Made by a program: the position numbers and the translations under genes. This document shows, piece by piece, positions 46,981 to 61,969 of a DNA stretch of 64,000 nucleotides. This DNA comes from Seriola aureovittata. Taxonomy: Eukaryota > Chordata > Actinopteri > Carangiformes > Carangidae. How positions within the stretch are numbered: the first letter of the stretch is position 1; each line of letters opens with the position of its first letter. The stretch spans positions 23,911,475 to 23,975,474 of the forward strand of contig NC_079375.1 of assembly GCF_021018895.1 (NCBI RefSeq), written 5' to 3'. The notes beneath the pieces are model-generated. The model was not told the origin of the DNA, searched no databases, and was given only the letters and a program-made list of their open reading frames with translations.

Positions 46981-48180
46981 AAATGAAAAGGTTGGCTAAC
47001 TGAGCATTAATGGCTGCAGTGATTACTGAAGTGCCCTTTAATGAAAGCTGTTACTCTCCCGCTCGGCTCCGCGGTACAGATACCATGATTGCTTTCCTCC
47101 ACAGTTAGACACGGATGTTAGGGGAAGAGGAATCACCTCGCTCCCTCTTCTGCGGCTGAGGCGCCGTTTAGCGCGATCCCCCCACGGGCTAGAAGTTTGA
47201 AATTAATTTCCTAAATTCTAAAAGTTTATAAAAAATGTATCAGGAAGATAATGGAGGCCGCGGCCACATCCCGTCTTTGCTGTATCCGTCAGCTGCCGCA
47301 CTCTCACTGACTCCTCTTTGTATTCCTCTTTTCCTGTTCATCTCTCTTTATTCTGTCTGGCTCCGGACTCTCGCTCCCCTCTTCCTCACACAGCTCGCCT
47401 CCATCTCGCCCTCTGAATCTATATCCACGGGCTTTTTTTCAGAATCGTCTTTCAGCTTTCACAGCGATTGAGGAGCGGCATTATTTTCTGGCTCTTTTTC
47501 AGCCTCCTAGCTTCATCTGGCTGCGTCTCTTATCGCCATGAATTAAAAAAAAAAAAAACGAGAGAGAGAGAGGAAAGGAGAAGCTGTGCTGAGGAAATTT
47601 AATAAACCGCCTACATGTTCAAATGTCCTGAGCATGAATGCAAGGCTCCAGTCTTTATGCAGCTTAGTGTAATGACTAGTTTGCTAAAACAACCTTAACC
47701 TTCCCACCTCACTGGTAGCAATATGTGCATTTAGCTTTGCCGGTGGGAAGTATTAGAGGTTAAAACAGCAGCTTCAGATCAAGTGCAGTGAGCTGTTCTG
47801 TGTGTGATGTGTTCAAGTGCAGCCTGTAGGTTCTGTGTGACCCTGTGAGGGGGTTAAAGTGGTTATCCATTCTGGTCCCCCCTCTCTCGTAGCCTCCTCC
47901 ATCACAGCAGTCAGCGGGTAATGTTTTTAGACAGGATAGGAAAATGAGAACGGTGCTCGTCGTAACAACCGGTGTTGTGGTGGTTGAGCGAGCGCTTAAG
48001 AGGTTTTTCAAATGTTTTTTTAAAAAAAAACAAAAAAAAAACCTTTGACAAGTGGCTCGGCGCCCACAACGTGCAACTCTGGAATCAGAGACCGCAGCTC
48101 GTGTCCAGTCGGCTCTGGTTCCTCTGAACTGTGGCCGCGACCACATCAGCAGTTTGAAGTTAGCTGAATTTAACCTCAGA
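46981..48180. promoter_or_regulatory. CpG-richer patch, candidate regulatory region
   Basis: Bases 47040-47470 and 47930-48140 have more CpG and GC than most of the window (CCGCTCGGCTCCGCGG, GAGGCGCCGTTTAGCGCGAT, GAGCGAGCGC). A TTTATAAAAAA at 47225-47235 precedes a CT-rich, unique stretch. This could be a promoter, a distal BRINP first exon or an enhancer. No splice signal settles it; the reading frames (47235-47471 plus, 47760-48146 minus) show no domain. Confidence 0.25.
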
Positions 48181-51100
48181 TACGGAGGTGGCTCGTATGA
48201 CTCTCACACACCGCTTTGCCAGTGAGCGCATTGTTGTGGTGGATTTTTATACCAAGTTATGGAACAAATGAAGAAGAAATTGGACGCCTGAATTATTTCA
48301 CCATCATTAATAAAAAAATAAAAAAAGTGGGATTAATTATTGAGCGTAATGAAGCTTAGTGAAGGTTCAGTCTCTTTGCGTGAGCACCTGTTCCCCGCTA
48401 TCTATAATCTCCACCCACCCATTCTTGTCTTTATCCAATCACAACCTGACACGCTGGCCTGCAGCCAATCACTCGTAATCTGTCCAAACACCAAAGTCTA
48501 CTCCTTCTGTTCACAATATATTTCCCTTTACTTGAATTTCTCATTCTCAGTTCCTCTCATTCGTCTCTCCTGATTGAAACGACTTAAGGCAGAGATTTAA
48601 AAAGGCTTGCCTACAACATATAGTACTGTAAACCTACATGAAAATGATATGAGCTGATTGCTTTCAGTGCCATAAATCAGAAGAAATTAGTGGTAAATAT
48701 CAAAACAATCAAAGTAAAATAAAATGACCAGCAAACAGCTGTTAATCTGGGCCGTCTGGCTGCAGGTGTTCATCTCACATGTACCGGCTCTGGGGGGAAA
48801 GCAGTTTACCAGAAAACCAATTAACAATCCCAGTATCATAGTCCTTATCTTGTAACAGGTGCACTCACAAATAAACTGGAACAACAGGCGCGGCACAGAG
48901 CGGTGGATTAGGACCACCTGATTTCTGGATCACCGCTGAGTCTCCTCTGAGCTGTTGTTACATGCAGCAGGAAAAAAAAAAATGCAGCTTTTTTCCTCCG
49001 TTCATACGCTCCTCACTTCACTTTAACACTCATATCAGTTTAATCAGTTTATTTTTGTGCATTTTGAAGGTTGAGTCTTCTGTTTCTACAAGATGTGATA
49101 TCTGTATTTTTATGTACATAAAACATTTTTTTAATTAAGCAAATAATGGTGGTCATTAAGCGAAAGGAGTCTCTGGTGCTTTACCCGCTTCACTAATGTT
49201 GATTGTCTGAGTACGTTAGGATTGAAATAGTTCGATGGGCCACTTCAGAACCATTGAACCTAAATGAAATACTGAGGCACACGATTCGCTTTAGCGGTTT
49301 AATGATCAGGAGCAAACGATGGTCATTACTTTGTACTTTGAAACGTAAAGTGCCTTCTAGTCAAGGATGCCTGTGGGATTATTTTTCAGGAAGTTGATTA
49401 ATGGTGCTCACCATCGTCTTCAAGTCCGAAGATTTTTCCTTTATTGCAAATGTTTGTTTTGGTTTTTCTTTCTTGGATGACGAACTTCAACCAAAGACTA
49501 AAAGATGGTTTTAATGGGTTTTTCCAAAACACAGCGATAACAAAAAAATCTTTTTGAGTTTGCTTAGTTTTGTTTTTGTGTAAAAATTTTTTAAAAATTA
49601 CAATTTTAGTTTTCAAAAACATATTTCAGATATGGACCTGATATAATATCATGTATCATTTATCAATTCTGTCAACTGCACAGGTTTTAGTTTAGCCTGA
49701 GATCAAATCTAATATTGAAAAATAAAACACAACCAGCAAAGGAAAAAACCCACTGACGGACTCGTCAATCCCAGATATTGATGTTTGGACTTTTCTCTGT
49801 AATGTTGTTCATCAGGTCTGTGGAGAAACCCTCAATATTCCAATAGTCACATGATCAGAATGGACAGAGAAGCTGAAGAACATGATAGGTCCAGGCAGTC
49901 AGACTATCTTCAATCTGCAGGTGGGCAAACGATCACATGGTCAGCACGAACAGGTGTGGTCCATAATTAGGGAATCAAATTTTGATATTTCATTCGTGTG
50001 CAGAGAGTCACGTCTCAGCAAGAGAGAAACCGTAATGCAAATATGCACCGAAAACTGCACAGGCCTCAGCTTTCTTTCCCAACATGTCTGCCATCGTAGC
50101 ACACACACACACACTGCGTCCGGCTCCCGTAGTGCATCCACACCTGTCGCAGCCTGCTGTATCTGTGAGGCCATGTAACCACTTTACATCTGCACGCTAC
50201 TTAAGCTGATAGGCAAATATGTTTCGAAAGAGGATGTTGAATATTTTAGGTGGCCTTCAGCAAAAGCGGCATAATGATTGCATTGGATAGTCATTTCCAG
50301 TGGAGATGGGGTGTCAGCAGTATAACCTGGCTCATCAGGGAGCGTTTTCAGGGCAATGGCTGCTGACGAAGCTTCCGCCAGAAATAGCTCATGACTTGGC
50401 AATTTACCCTGGACGACAGCGGAGATCATTTTATAATTAACGCGCGACACTCCCGTCTGATTTGACTGAGAGATACGGACCTGCGTATCCAGACGGGACA
50501 CTGTATGGGATATAATATGCTGCACAAATACACCTACATCTATGCTGGGTGGCACCACCTTTGACAGGGACAGCAAACTGGAGCAGAGTCTACCTCAGCA
50601 CGGAGAAGACAGACGGGTGTTAAAAAAAATGGTTAAACAGATATTAATATTAACAACAGTCTGTGGCAGGATCTGTTCATTTGTCATGGTGTGTGGTATT
50701 AAGCTGAGCGTGTCGCCGCTGCCTTATCTTAATAGTCTGTTACAGTGTCGGGGCAAAGGAATTAAAATGTTTGGTATACTTTTTACTAGTCACGTCTGTC
50801 TGATTTGCACCGTCCTCAACAACATGAATTCATTTATTGACATTTTGGCAATTTCCCCATATTTGTGATACAGAGCCAGAGCGGCTGCTGCGCAAATTAT
50901 GTTCCAATAAAATCAGCAAGGAATCAACAGGGAGTGATTTTATTTTCCTATTTTTTGCATAGTCCGGCAGGAGGGTGAAGCCGGATTGGATGTCAAGGTG
51001 AAACAAACACAAGAGAGGAGATCCGGGGGAGTGTTTGCTCGCTGTCACATGTGCTCAAGCTAGTGCTCAAAACTGTGGGGTTGATAGGTCCCCTGTTATC

Positions 51101-52748
51101 CATCCGTCCTACACTGCAGCAGCAGCTGCCGCCGAAGCCTGTATCCTTCCCAAGTGTCCTCTGTGACAAGTCTCCAGTATTAGGATTTTCTTTTGCTCCA
51201 GGCGACGCGGCTCTGACACAGGGCCCGAACTTGTCTGGAGTTATGAGGTGTAAATGAAACTTCATTGAAAGTGTAAAGAAGAGTTTGTTTTGTTTTTTTA
51301 ATATAAAATTTTAAAAAAGCTAAAGACAGAGCTTACTACTGTAAATTGGAAAAACAAGTTGAAATTTGATCAGAAATACTATAACAAGGGGGAAAAAAAA
51401 AACACAGCACAGGGAACATGAGAGCAGAGTATCCTCAAGACACACGCTCTCAGGATGCCAGTTTCATGCATTGATTATCTTTGTGCTATTTTAATGCCAT
51501 GCATTCAGTGAAGTCGTTGAGGGAAAGTTTCGGAGGGTTGGTGCTATGTAACATGAGATGTATATTGATCTTGAAAAAGTAGCTTATACATGATCCCCAG
51601 TGTGTTTACTGGCCACTGCAGTACAGCAGGCTTAGTGCTCGAAGATAAGCAAACGATAAGAGACGCTGTAAACGCATCAGTGTGTTTTCCTGTTTTACAG
51701 TAACAGCCTCCTCAGTTCTGAGAAACTCATTTTACTCGAACACAACAATCAGAGTGACGGTTCTTTCGTCAAGTGACGACGCTGATTTTCTCAAGGGCTT
51801 ATTTTTCTCACTGGTTATCTGATCCAACATGTGACAAAATGGCCTGTATTCAAGCTTCATGACAAAGAGCAGCAAGAAAACCTGAATCAAAATCCCACTG
51901 ATATTTGTTACTACACTAATAACTGCGTTTATAGCAGAACTTTCTCAACAGTGTGTTGTGTGGCTAGTTTCACATGTTTTACAAGGACAGCAGTTTTGGG
52001 TTTTTTTTCAATTTTTGTAAATTTTGTATTTATTATTTTTATCTTTAGAAGCATTTCCGATGAGCTCTAGATGTTCAGGAGCAAAACGTCTGTAACAGCA
52101 GGAAAGACAGGACTGATGCTGTAGAAATAAGCATTATACAAACCCTTATTTCTGTGAGAAGAAAGTGTTAAACGACATGTATCTGCACAATACGCTGCGT
52201 TAATTCATCCCATATAAAATACTGTTTCACATTAGACATGAACAACAAGATTCACACGTGATAATTTATGCAAATCTGTTGTTGTGACACGTGACGTCTT
52301 TCATTTCATAAACGCAACCAGCAGCTGAAACTGTTTATATACACAGGGAAATAAAACCCCTGTTAATGTGCCGTCACAGTTGGTGGGACAATTTATGATT
52401 AATCCTGCGTTGTTTAAGAATTACTCGGCACGATAAAACGATATGTTGGTAAAACGTTTTCTGATGTACATTTTGTGTAACTGCTGGGTTTAGATCGGCG
52501 ATGTGTGTCGAATGAAAACTCTGCACGTGCACCACCGCAGCTCGACATCTGGGCTCGGTCGGAAACTGTGTTTATGATCATTTCTTATCTGCTTTCTTAC
52601 ATATTTAACACTATTTTGTTTTTCTACTTTGAGATGAAGTCGATGAAGTGGTTCAATATGTTAGCACACTTTTTTTTTTTTTTACAAAAATTGGAAAACT
52701 AGGAAGGAAAGAGCCTGTAAATTACCAGAAAAGGAAAGATGTTTGAAG
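48181..52748. other. Unique non-coding DNA
   Basis: No exon, RNA gene or clear transposon. 50180-50560 and 50880-51250 are repeat-poor and GC-mixed and may contain conserved non-coding elements. Short A/T runs elsewhere. Confidence 0.35.
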
Positions 52749-52750
52749 AT

Positions 52751-52759
52751 GTGTGTGTG

Positions 52760-52793
<34 letters not shown>
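52751..52793. repeat. (GT)n microsatellite
   Basis: About 21 GT units with one TA interruption. Confidence 0.95.
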
Positions 52794-52794
<1 letters not shown>

Positions 52795-54565
52795 TTTATC
52801 CCGGCCTCATACACAAAATAATTACATCTGCTTACATCATGTGAATTTATTCTATTTATAAACATCTTAAAACCAGTCGCACCACACGGCCCACATGTAA
52901 AATGGTAACGCACGTGAAATGTACTTCATGTGTGTTACATTCATGTGAGCTTCACCAGGTTGTAAATGAATGTACATTTCAGGAGACAAGAGATGCTGCA
53001 TGTCACTGATGGGACAGTTTTTATGTTACTACACAGTCTGTCAAGTGATCACACAAGTGATTTCTATCAGCTCTGCAGTTGGATGGTTAATTAATTCTAA
53101 TGATGCTAATACATCTCTTAAGTGACTTAAATGGCTTCGGACAGACCCAGCTTCAGACTATTAAAAGCCTCACCTCCGTACAGTGACTAATGTTTGCCGG
53201 CTCGTTGTGAGAGCGAAGTTTATTACCAGTCTTCTCGTTATATATTGTGTGAGGTGGAAAGTGTGACACAACAAATTGGACTGTCACGTAAGCCACACAT
53301 TTTTTATGCACTATCTCGGTATTGTATATTCTCCGCTGTGGCTTTTGCCAAGAACAATAAATTAGCCGTGAATATAGCCCAGGCTTGGCATTGTTTGAAT
53401 AAGAGATAATATACTAGGAGTCTGTTTTGGCCTTCACAGCACCCCTAGGCAACTATGTTGGGGAAGATATCAAACTATTTCTTCTCTCATCTTGGCTTAC
53501 AAGGTTTCAGGCAGTGTATTCTTTGCCACTAATAATGCAGCGCTGCGTGGAAAACGCACAGGCACAGCTGCAGATTTTAAAAGAAGTGTGGGTGTGTGTA
53601 GGTGCGTTATAAAGCCGTCTCATCCTTTCCTTATCTTAAAGGCAGTTCTGAAAGGTGCTTTTTACATTTCACCCCCAGGTGTTATCGTACATATCTCCGT
53701 CTCATCTTAAAGGCAGATCTCCACACGCATTTATTCACAGGCACACACTCACACATCCCCCTCTGAATACATCTCCAGCTAAAACAGTGGACACATTCAC
53801 ATCTTATACGCGACAGACGGGGGGCATACATAATGATATATTTGGCCTCTCAGAGTGCATTATGGGGGAAACATGATAGATGGCAGCAGTCACAGTGGAT
53901 GAGGAGAAATGTGATGGATGGCCACGGTGACACTGGCCACGCCTTTTTGGTTTTTGTGGTAACGGCACAAAAAAAAAAAAAAAAACATGATGATGAATGA
54001 TTTTACTTTATAAAAGTTGATGTGGCTCAACAGTCAAAATGTTGCACAGCAGGAATAGAATAGCGTACGTGGCGTGTGGGGCAACTACTGAGAATCCTCA
54101 ATGCAGCCGTTTCAGCAGACAGGAAGGGAAATGTATTCCTGCTTTGTTATTATTAGTAGGTGTTTTCTATTCGGTCAAAAGGAGACTGAAGAATGGAGAG
54201 AAAATGAACTGCGGTGTCTTACCAGGGACTTATTCTTAGGATCAGGAGGCGCATTCATGGAAAAGAAAGTCACAAAAACAAGGACAAAATGACGAGTCTT
54301 TTTTCAATTTTTCTCTAATGGTTGGTGCCATTTTTCGGGATCAGTGCGCCTTCTGTTATTGGTCATTAAGCAATTCCTATACGTCCTAACCAGTGCTGCG
54401 GCTGTCTTTGGGCTTATGTTCTGTAGCTTTATGGCCCCTTGTTTTCCCTCTTCCATTTTTATGAAGTCTCACAGTCTGGTTTCATCCCTGAACAGGCAGT
54501 CCCTTACATTACTAGACACAACCCAGGCCAAAACTGAGAAAGCTGTGGTGCTCACATGAATGAGA
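52794..54565. other. Unique non-coding DNA
   Basis: 53090-53880 is repeat-poor and could be a conserved element cluster. Poly-A at 53970-53985. No exon recognised. Confidence 0.35.
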
Positions 54566-54745
54566 GCTGAAAGTGCCAAACAATGAAGTTCCTCTAATGA
54601 CCACTAGAGGCTGGCTCCAACAGTGAGTCAATCCCCAAAGACTCCCATGTTAGAATGTCCAACTTTACAGCAGAAATAAACATGTTTACAGCCTGGTACA
54701 AAAAAACAGTTTTAGTCTCTACAGCTAATTTCTTCCTTCAGTCAC
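54566..54745 (+). mobile_element. Dispersed fish repeat, copy 2 (left part)
   Basis: Carries GAGGCTGGCTCCAACAGTGA, GACTCCCATGTTAGAATGTC, GCAGAAATAAACATGTTTAC and GCCTGGTACAAAAAAACAGT in the same order as 14941-15120. Confidence 0.8.
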
Positions 54746-57700
54746 GGGCCGCTAACTGTCTGCTAAGCGTCATATCTGCTAATTCAAGTCACTGAACGTG
54801 ACAAATAATACTGGACAAATAATATGGCTTGCTGTGCAGGTAACAGATTTTGAGGTAGGTGAAATTCTGGTATAATTTTATTTATATGTTAACACTAATT
54901 AACAGGTATTGTTCTCACCACAGGGTTTGTTAGCATAGCTTGTGAACTAGCTAATTATGTTTCCTACATACCAACCTAAATGTAATGTATTAGTTTATAT
55001 AGTACACATGGGTATCTTCAGTTTTCTCTCTATCTTATGTTATTTTATGATCAAAGATATTGTGGCTGCTACACAAAAGGTCCTTTCAAAAATGTCTATA
55101 AAAAGGAAAGGGAGAAAATGACAGCGAAGAGGGAAAGAGCAGAGTGCAGATATGTTTTCTGCAGAGCTAAACACCACAACAGTGTGGGGCATCTTGAGCA
55201 CAGGGAGTTCACTCATGGCTGCCTGTCTCCCCTCCTGAAGCAAATTCTCATCCATTCTGGCCGGTCTTTGGTAAACAGACCATCTTGTACAATACACATG
55301 GAAGAGTTTGCTCCCAGCGAAAACTGACAGATATTAAAAAAATAAATAAAAAATAAAAACTGCAGGGAAACAATGAGCAAAACAATAAGTTCTTCCACGT
55401 TTGACACTTTCTGTTCACACTCCCTCTTTCTCCATCCGTTCGGCTTGAGCTGACTCACTGAATACACTCCCACGTCTATGTTACCTCCGATGTATACCCT
55501 AATCAAATACACAGCCCTGAAAACAAACGATAAAAGTAAATGTCAGCACATCCTGGTGTGCACAATCACACACATGCTTACACATCACTACCAGCCCTCC
55601 TTCTTCTTCCAACCATCTGATTTATTCATGGGGGCTGATTAGGCTGCAAGGCCAATGTAAGCCGGTTGCATCATTGTGTGGATAAATTGCTGTTAGTCGG
55701 CGCTCCTCGTAAGATTTACAGCTCCTTAATGGGGCAAAATTGGAGGAGCGATGGTCGGTTTAATTAAGGCTAAAAGAGCTGAAGAGCAGCTTCCACGGAT
55801 CTGATGTGTACATGCAGGTGGAGGAGGAGGGTGACTGATGAAGAGTAGAGGTGTGTGTTTACATGTGTTTATCATTATTTATTTAAGCAAACTGTACTGA
55901 GAACCTTGTTACAGTTATACAGCATTGTCCTCTACTGGGACTCTGGCTAGAGAAATTGGACATTAAAGCTACAGTTCAGATCCTCATTAAAGGATCGTTC
56001 TAGTTTATAGTGACATCATTTGCCTTTGGCAATCGTTCTTATCAGCTTTGTACTCAAAAATATAATGAGATCTAGTGTTGACATGGGGCAGTAAAGTGAT
56101 CTTACATCTCAAACAAACTGCCATGTTCGACAAAACACAGTTCGCAGACTGACTTCCTTGTTTAATGCTGATGTACCGCACTTAGCTACTGTAGCTGTGG
56201 GTGTAGTTTGCCTGTGCAATTAGGGATTATTATCAACATTTTGGATTTAACAAAAAAAAAACTTGTTGAAACTGTTAGCTTGTTTATAACCCTTTAGATT
56301 GGATAAGCTGTTTTATTAGCGACTATTAGCGCCTGCTATAGCGATTACTTTGGTGAGTGTGAACTCTAGCTAGCTCAGAACTGGTGCTAACTACAGTCAG
56401 AACTATAAAAACAAAAAAAAAAAACTAAAACTGACGTACTGTTTTACTGCAAACATGTAGCTAATGCTGCTTTAGCTAATTTAGCTAGATGTCTGATAGA
56501 GGTTAAAGGAAGCTACACTTGCACAGCTATGCGATTAATGCTTTAACCTAACCCACCCTTTATGCTTAAGGCTTTGAAGCTTTATTGTCATTACTTTCTA
56601 TACGTTACGCCTTAGAGTAGCCAAGTGATAAAAATGTTTGTGTGGTCGCAACAATTGCAACTGAATATTGGACTCGGCCAGACACATGACTGTAACTCTA
56701 ACCCTGACTCGATGCGCTAATGGGATCAGAGCTGTGTTTGGTTTGGCATTTTTCTGCCCCCTGGAGGTCAGAAGTATCTTAGTACATTAATTTTAGAAAA
56801 CTAAAACTTTCACGGAAGTCTAACTGAGCTGATGAAGCAGAAATCTACACTGTAACACTCACAAACCAATTAAAACTTGAATACATCCCTGATTGCTCCC
56901 GATAGATTGTCCAACTAATCAAGATACATTATTCATATTTGTGTCTTCACATGCTGGAATCCAGTATTCGCCTACTTCAGTATCATACCCTTAAATCAAA
57001 GTTGACATGCGCATGTGTCTCCCTGTGTGTGTGTCTCTATTTCAACCCAGTCATTATGTAACTCCCTGCGGACTAACCACTTTGCTTTTTATTTTCCAGG
57101 AAGTTTCTGGAGCCCTCCTGCTGCGTGTCTTCTGTGAAAAGTGGAGGGCAAAGACCTCCAGAGGAGCTGCTCAGCTGCTCACTGCTTGCTATTAAAGACA
57201 ATGAGGCTGGTGGCACAATGAGCTGAGACCTATATCAAGCACATGTCATGCAGAGTTCAATATCATTAATGAAATTGGTCACACATGGGCTCCCATCGTG
57301 TCCTATTATACACTAAATACTTCTTTCCTTAAACTATTAAATTATCTTTATTGATCAGGAAAACACTTATCTCAACAAAAACAGCTCTCACCGAGTCTCA
57401 TATGTAATCTTCAGTTTTACTCACATACACACATGAAAAAAAATGTCTTTTTTACCCCTTTTGAGGCGGCACGCCAGAGTAAACATTTCTGTAGCAGTTG
57501 CAAATGACTTGTATGTGAACACAGGGCTTCCAGCTGTGAGTCAGAAATTGTCCCATATTGCAGTCAAATCACCACGGCCGCTGCCATTGTCTCCCAGGAG
57601 TTGTAGCATTATTCACTGTCTGTGGAGCAGCTCCAGGATTCGTCTCTGGCTGGCGTCACCAACTACAGGCTGTGGAGCAGCTGAGGGGATTAACCAGAAA

Positions 57701-59913
57701 CTGGTACAAATTCTCCAACTACACCTGAGCTGTGAAATACTACACTTTTCAGCCACTTATCAATGTTTTTGATGCAGTTGAAGGTTTGTTTGTATGAGTA
57801 ATATAGGCAGGGAGATAGATGTCTTAGAGACACAAAAAATAAAGATTTTAATTTAGAAAAAATTAAAATTCAATTCAGAGTCTTCAGATATAAAATGAGA
57901 ACGTACTGTGTATTCATGTGGTCAGAGAGTTATATGTTGGGCTTTTAATATCTTCATCTTCTGACTTGAGCTGGCAGCTCTATTATAATCACTTCATAGG
58001 TGAGGTATTTACAGTTAGCCAAGTAACATTTCTTACCACAGCAGGTGAGACATGCAAAAAAAGATTTTCTTTTTTTTTTAATTTAAATAAAAGCACTAAT
58101 GGAACTCGCAGCCACTTTCTACCGCTAATAGCATGACAGGTAAGTCAGCTTGTTTAGTTAGCACTGATGTCTTTCCTCTATTAACAGGCTACCAAAGCTG
58201 GATACTGCAAAGGAGATGATATTGCAGGATCCTATTTCCTGTCAGGTTTGTATTTTTTAGTAAAGTTTGTAGACTAACAAAAGCAGTTTACAGTGTTTTT
58301 TTTTTGTTTTTTTTTTACCAAAACACACTGTGTGAATCCTTGAGATCGAACTAAAGTGTCAAATGCATTTCCTTCCTCTTTTGCAAAAACTATTTTATGG
58401 ATATTTTAACTCCTACATTTATGTTTACTTGCTGGCAGTTTTCTTATTCACCGTCTTCCCAGACACATTAGTGCGCTACTTTGCACATTGACTCCCCTTC
58501 ACTTGTAGATCAGTAAAGGAGCTTGAAATCGGTTCGGTCACTTTATTCACATGCTTGCGCACTAGTGGCCAATCACTCTGCAGGGTACCTTTAAATGCAG
58601 ATGTCCTTTCAGTGTAATATAAGATTTAAATGTCTCACAGCCTGACGAGATGGAGGGAGGGAAAGGCTGCAAGCAAATTAACTATTGTAACGCTTGCTAG
58701 CTGGGTTTAATCAGACATACTGCTGAAAATTGAACTCTAGTAAGTTATGTGCTCATCTGTCCCATGAAAGGATTTGTTCACAGCAGTTTTTCCTCACATT
58801 CTTTTCTCTTTTCACGGCCTGGATTCATTTTTCTGAAAGATATGTTGGCCTTGACGTTCTGTATATGCATCAGCACAATTATTAGATTTGGAAACAAGCT
58901 ATCATCCAACGTTACTGCAGGAGAGGAATTAACAGGCGCATTTCAGCCCCAGAGAGGTTCCAGTATTATTCATCAACACAAATAATTTACTTAAAAAAAA
59001 AAAATCAGAATTGCATAAAAACTCAAACTTAATTCCAGGCTTTTAGAAGACCCTCTCGGTATTTAGGCCTTGGATCACTATGACTGAAATGATATATCTC
59101 CTCCTTCAATTAAATTAAATTTTTATATGAATGGTATATTATACCTCAAAGATAGTTTGAGAGCTTTTGTCCTATTGTTGTTGTACACAATGCAATGGTA
59201 ATGGCTTGGAAACCAGTTTCATCTCTGAAAGCCAAAACTTTCTTCTTGCTATTGAAATTCCGTAGCAAAACAAAAATCACACTTTGGACAATTCATCTAC
59301 TTTGTTATTCAGTCTTGAAAATAGCTTTTATTCAATAGATAAAATATCCACAAGCACAGTCAGCAGGAGGACAGACAGTGCCAGAGAAACAGGGAGCAGA
59401 ATGCAACACAAATTTAGTTCTTTCTGTTTCTTTTTAAAGCCGCTGAAGGAAATACCTGAAGACAAGTCGACAACACCGTCTTTCCAAATCTGGAAGCGTT
59501 TTCACTTTCTGGTCGACGTGATGCTGATTTAACTGTCCTATCCTCTCCCAGTTTTTCTTTGTCTTGATTAAAAACGAATCTCCATTTACTTTGTGTTTCT
59601 TTGTGTTTCTTTGTGATGTTACAAAAGACGTGATTTATAAGTCTGACGTGCACACCGGCTGCCGCCGAACGTCGCACGGCTTCCTGGAGACACCTCCTTT
59701 ATCTTTCCCTGCTTAGAGCCCTGAAATTGCAATCAGAGATACACAGACACAGACAGCGGTAAAAGCAGAGAGCCCAAACCATTGTACCATAATTTATATT
59801 TCATCTCTTATTCATTAACTTACCTCAGACTTAAAACCCTCATCACTGCGGTTTTACATGCTTTATGTGTGGCTCGTCTGTCTGCAGCATCTGTGATTTA
59901 GCGTTCAACTCCT

Positions 59914-59915
<2 letters not shown>
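54746..59915. other. Non-coding interval
   Basis: 55600-55850 looks unique and possibly conserved. 56230-56560 contains GCTAGCTAG-type words and resembles an interspersed repeat. No exon with domain or splice support, and no RNA gene. Confidence 0.35.

Positions 59916-59944
<29 letters not shown>
59916..59944. repeat. (GT)n microsatellite
   Basis: About 14 GT units. Confidence 0.94.
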
Positions 59945-59946
<2 letters not shown>

Positions 59947-61969
59947 ATAGGAAACAGAAAGGGCCAGCTCGTGTGCATTATTCTCATTTGATAAAAAGGG
60001 AAAACATGAACCCATTAAGGCCTCTGGGCTTATCTATTAACCAGGAACAATCTCAATGACCTTTCTGTCTTTGCTAATTTCACACAATGGCCTGACCTTT
60101 AAGCAAGTCTGTCGCAGACATGCGGCTAGTTAAGGATCTTTGCCGCAACAATGGCGCTTTATCCTGCCCGCAGACGATAGAGAGGGCTGTAATTATCTCC
60201 TCTATTAATACCGAGCCTCTTGGTTGTCCTGTTCTCTAGCTGTGGAAAGTTGGCATTAAAATGATCCATTTTCTACTTATTGTGATTCAAAACCCCCCAT
60301 GCCTGTTTGCAAATCTATATTAAGCTCTCTGCTGCTGAATAATCATGCTTCAAACTCAATTTCAGCTGCATTGTAGTGCTGCATTTTGATCAGTATCAAC
60401 AGATTACGCTCATAGTAATCATAATAACCTGCTGCACAGACGACCTGTGGGCTCGTTTTGTACAGCGGGACAGTCTCAATGCTCAATGTGGCTTCTCAAA
60501 TTAATATATATAATTTAAAATTCTAGGGCCTTGAACATATATGAAAGCATCTCAAATCTTTAAAAGGGTAAATGTTTATTTGGTGAAACTAACAACTGAC
60601 GAGAGACCAGACACGTTGTGTTTATGTTCAGTCTTAATCTGTAGGTAAATAGTATAAAGCTGTCAGATAAATACTACTTCAGTGAATGTGCTCTATAGTT
60701 GCTTTTGCACTAGTGACGTTCTTGCAATTTCTTTAGCACGTGGAACAAGTTCATATCTTTCAATTTGTGACATTACAGAGAGTTTGTTCAAGCATGTCTG
60801 CACACTGCATTTGTCTTCCCCCGCTCTCCCCAACAATCTGGTCATTTGATTTCCCTCAGCGGCTTCTTTAGAGAAACAGAATACAGGCTTAAGGACGAGC
60901 ATAAACTGAGCCCTTTTTCCTCCATGGCTTCATTTAATTGACTAATCTGCTCTGCCCTGCCCATGAGCGCAGTAAGCCAGTTGTCGACTCAAAGAGGCCC
61001 CTCACTTCAGATAAATGAAAGAAAAAAAAAAAAAGAAAAAAGAAATCCAAGACTGGAGCTGGATTTCACCCTAAACAGAGAGAGACTTCTGAATTCTATT
61101 AAGATGTATGAGAAGACAGTTGCCAAAGCCATTTAATCGCGCTTCCGTTCTGCTTAATCCTAGCCTGGCAGATGTGTGCCTGTAGGTGAAGCAGGACAAG
61201 GAGATGATGAGTCATGTAGCCAGCCAGTGAGAGAACTGGGAAAACAACGAAAAACAACAACAGAGAGAGACACGTATCCTCCTCCTACAGATGAAAAGCT
61301 ATAACTCAGGTGACAAGAGGATGAGTCCATTTCCACATAAAATGCTTCTGTTTCTTTTTTTTTATTTGTTTGTTTACGTGTGAAATATGTGCACAGAAAC
61401 AAAAGGTTGCATGAGTGGGCATTGGATATAGTAGGTTGGTCCTAAATTTAGATGCTCAGCCCTTCTGTCACCTCTCTCTCACCCACTCTCCCTTTTTTTT
61501 TTTTCCCCCCTAGGCTTATTTGTCTTCTCTGCCTTCACACCCGCCATCATCGGCAACATTAAACCGGGGGCATAAATCATGCTGAGGACATTTAGGAGAG
61601 GCGACGCACGTGGCCGTAATTTAGCATGATGGACAAGGGAGGGAGGGAGTAGAGAAGAGGCTGGACACCTGTGGATAAAGTTCACAACATGCACTTAACA
61701 TTTTGATGCAGTGCAAATGGGAACAACAGCTATTGCTGACAGCTATTTTTCATGACACCTTTGTGTTACTGTATTTATCCATATTGATTCTGACCCAGCC
61801 GAGACAGGAAAGACATAAAGACCCAAACATGCATCAGAATACTAACTGTGAATGCTGCAAGGGTGAAATACTTGCTCATGCATCTATGATGGTCCAGGCA
61901 CAACAACCAACGCAAAGCCGGGAGCACGCACTGTGCTAGGAACCAAAAGAGCAAGTGCTATATTTACTG
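59945..61969. other. Unique non-coding DNA
   Basis: 60060-60300 is repeat-poor with AATTA cores and GC-mixed stretches, a possible conserved element. A-rich run at 61021-61045 and T-rich run at 61493-61505. No exon recognised. Confidence 0.35.

Noticed and set aside
57443..57772. 109-residue plus-strand frame
   Set aside because: No domain, no splice-site pair; typical chance frame.
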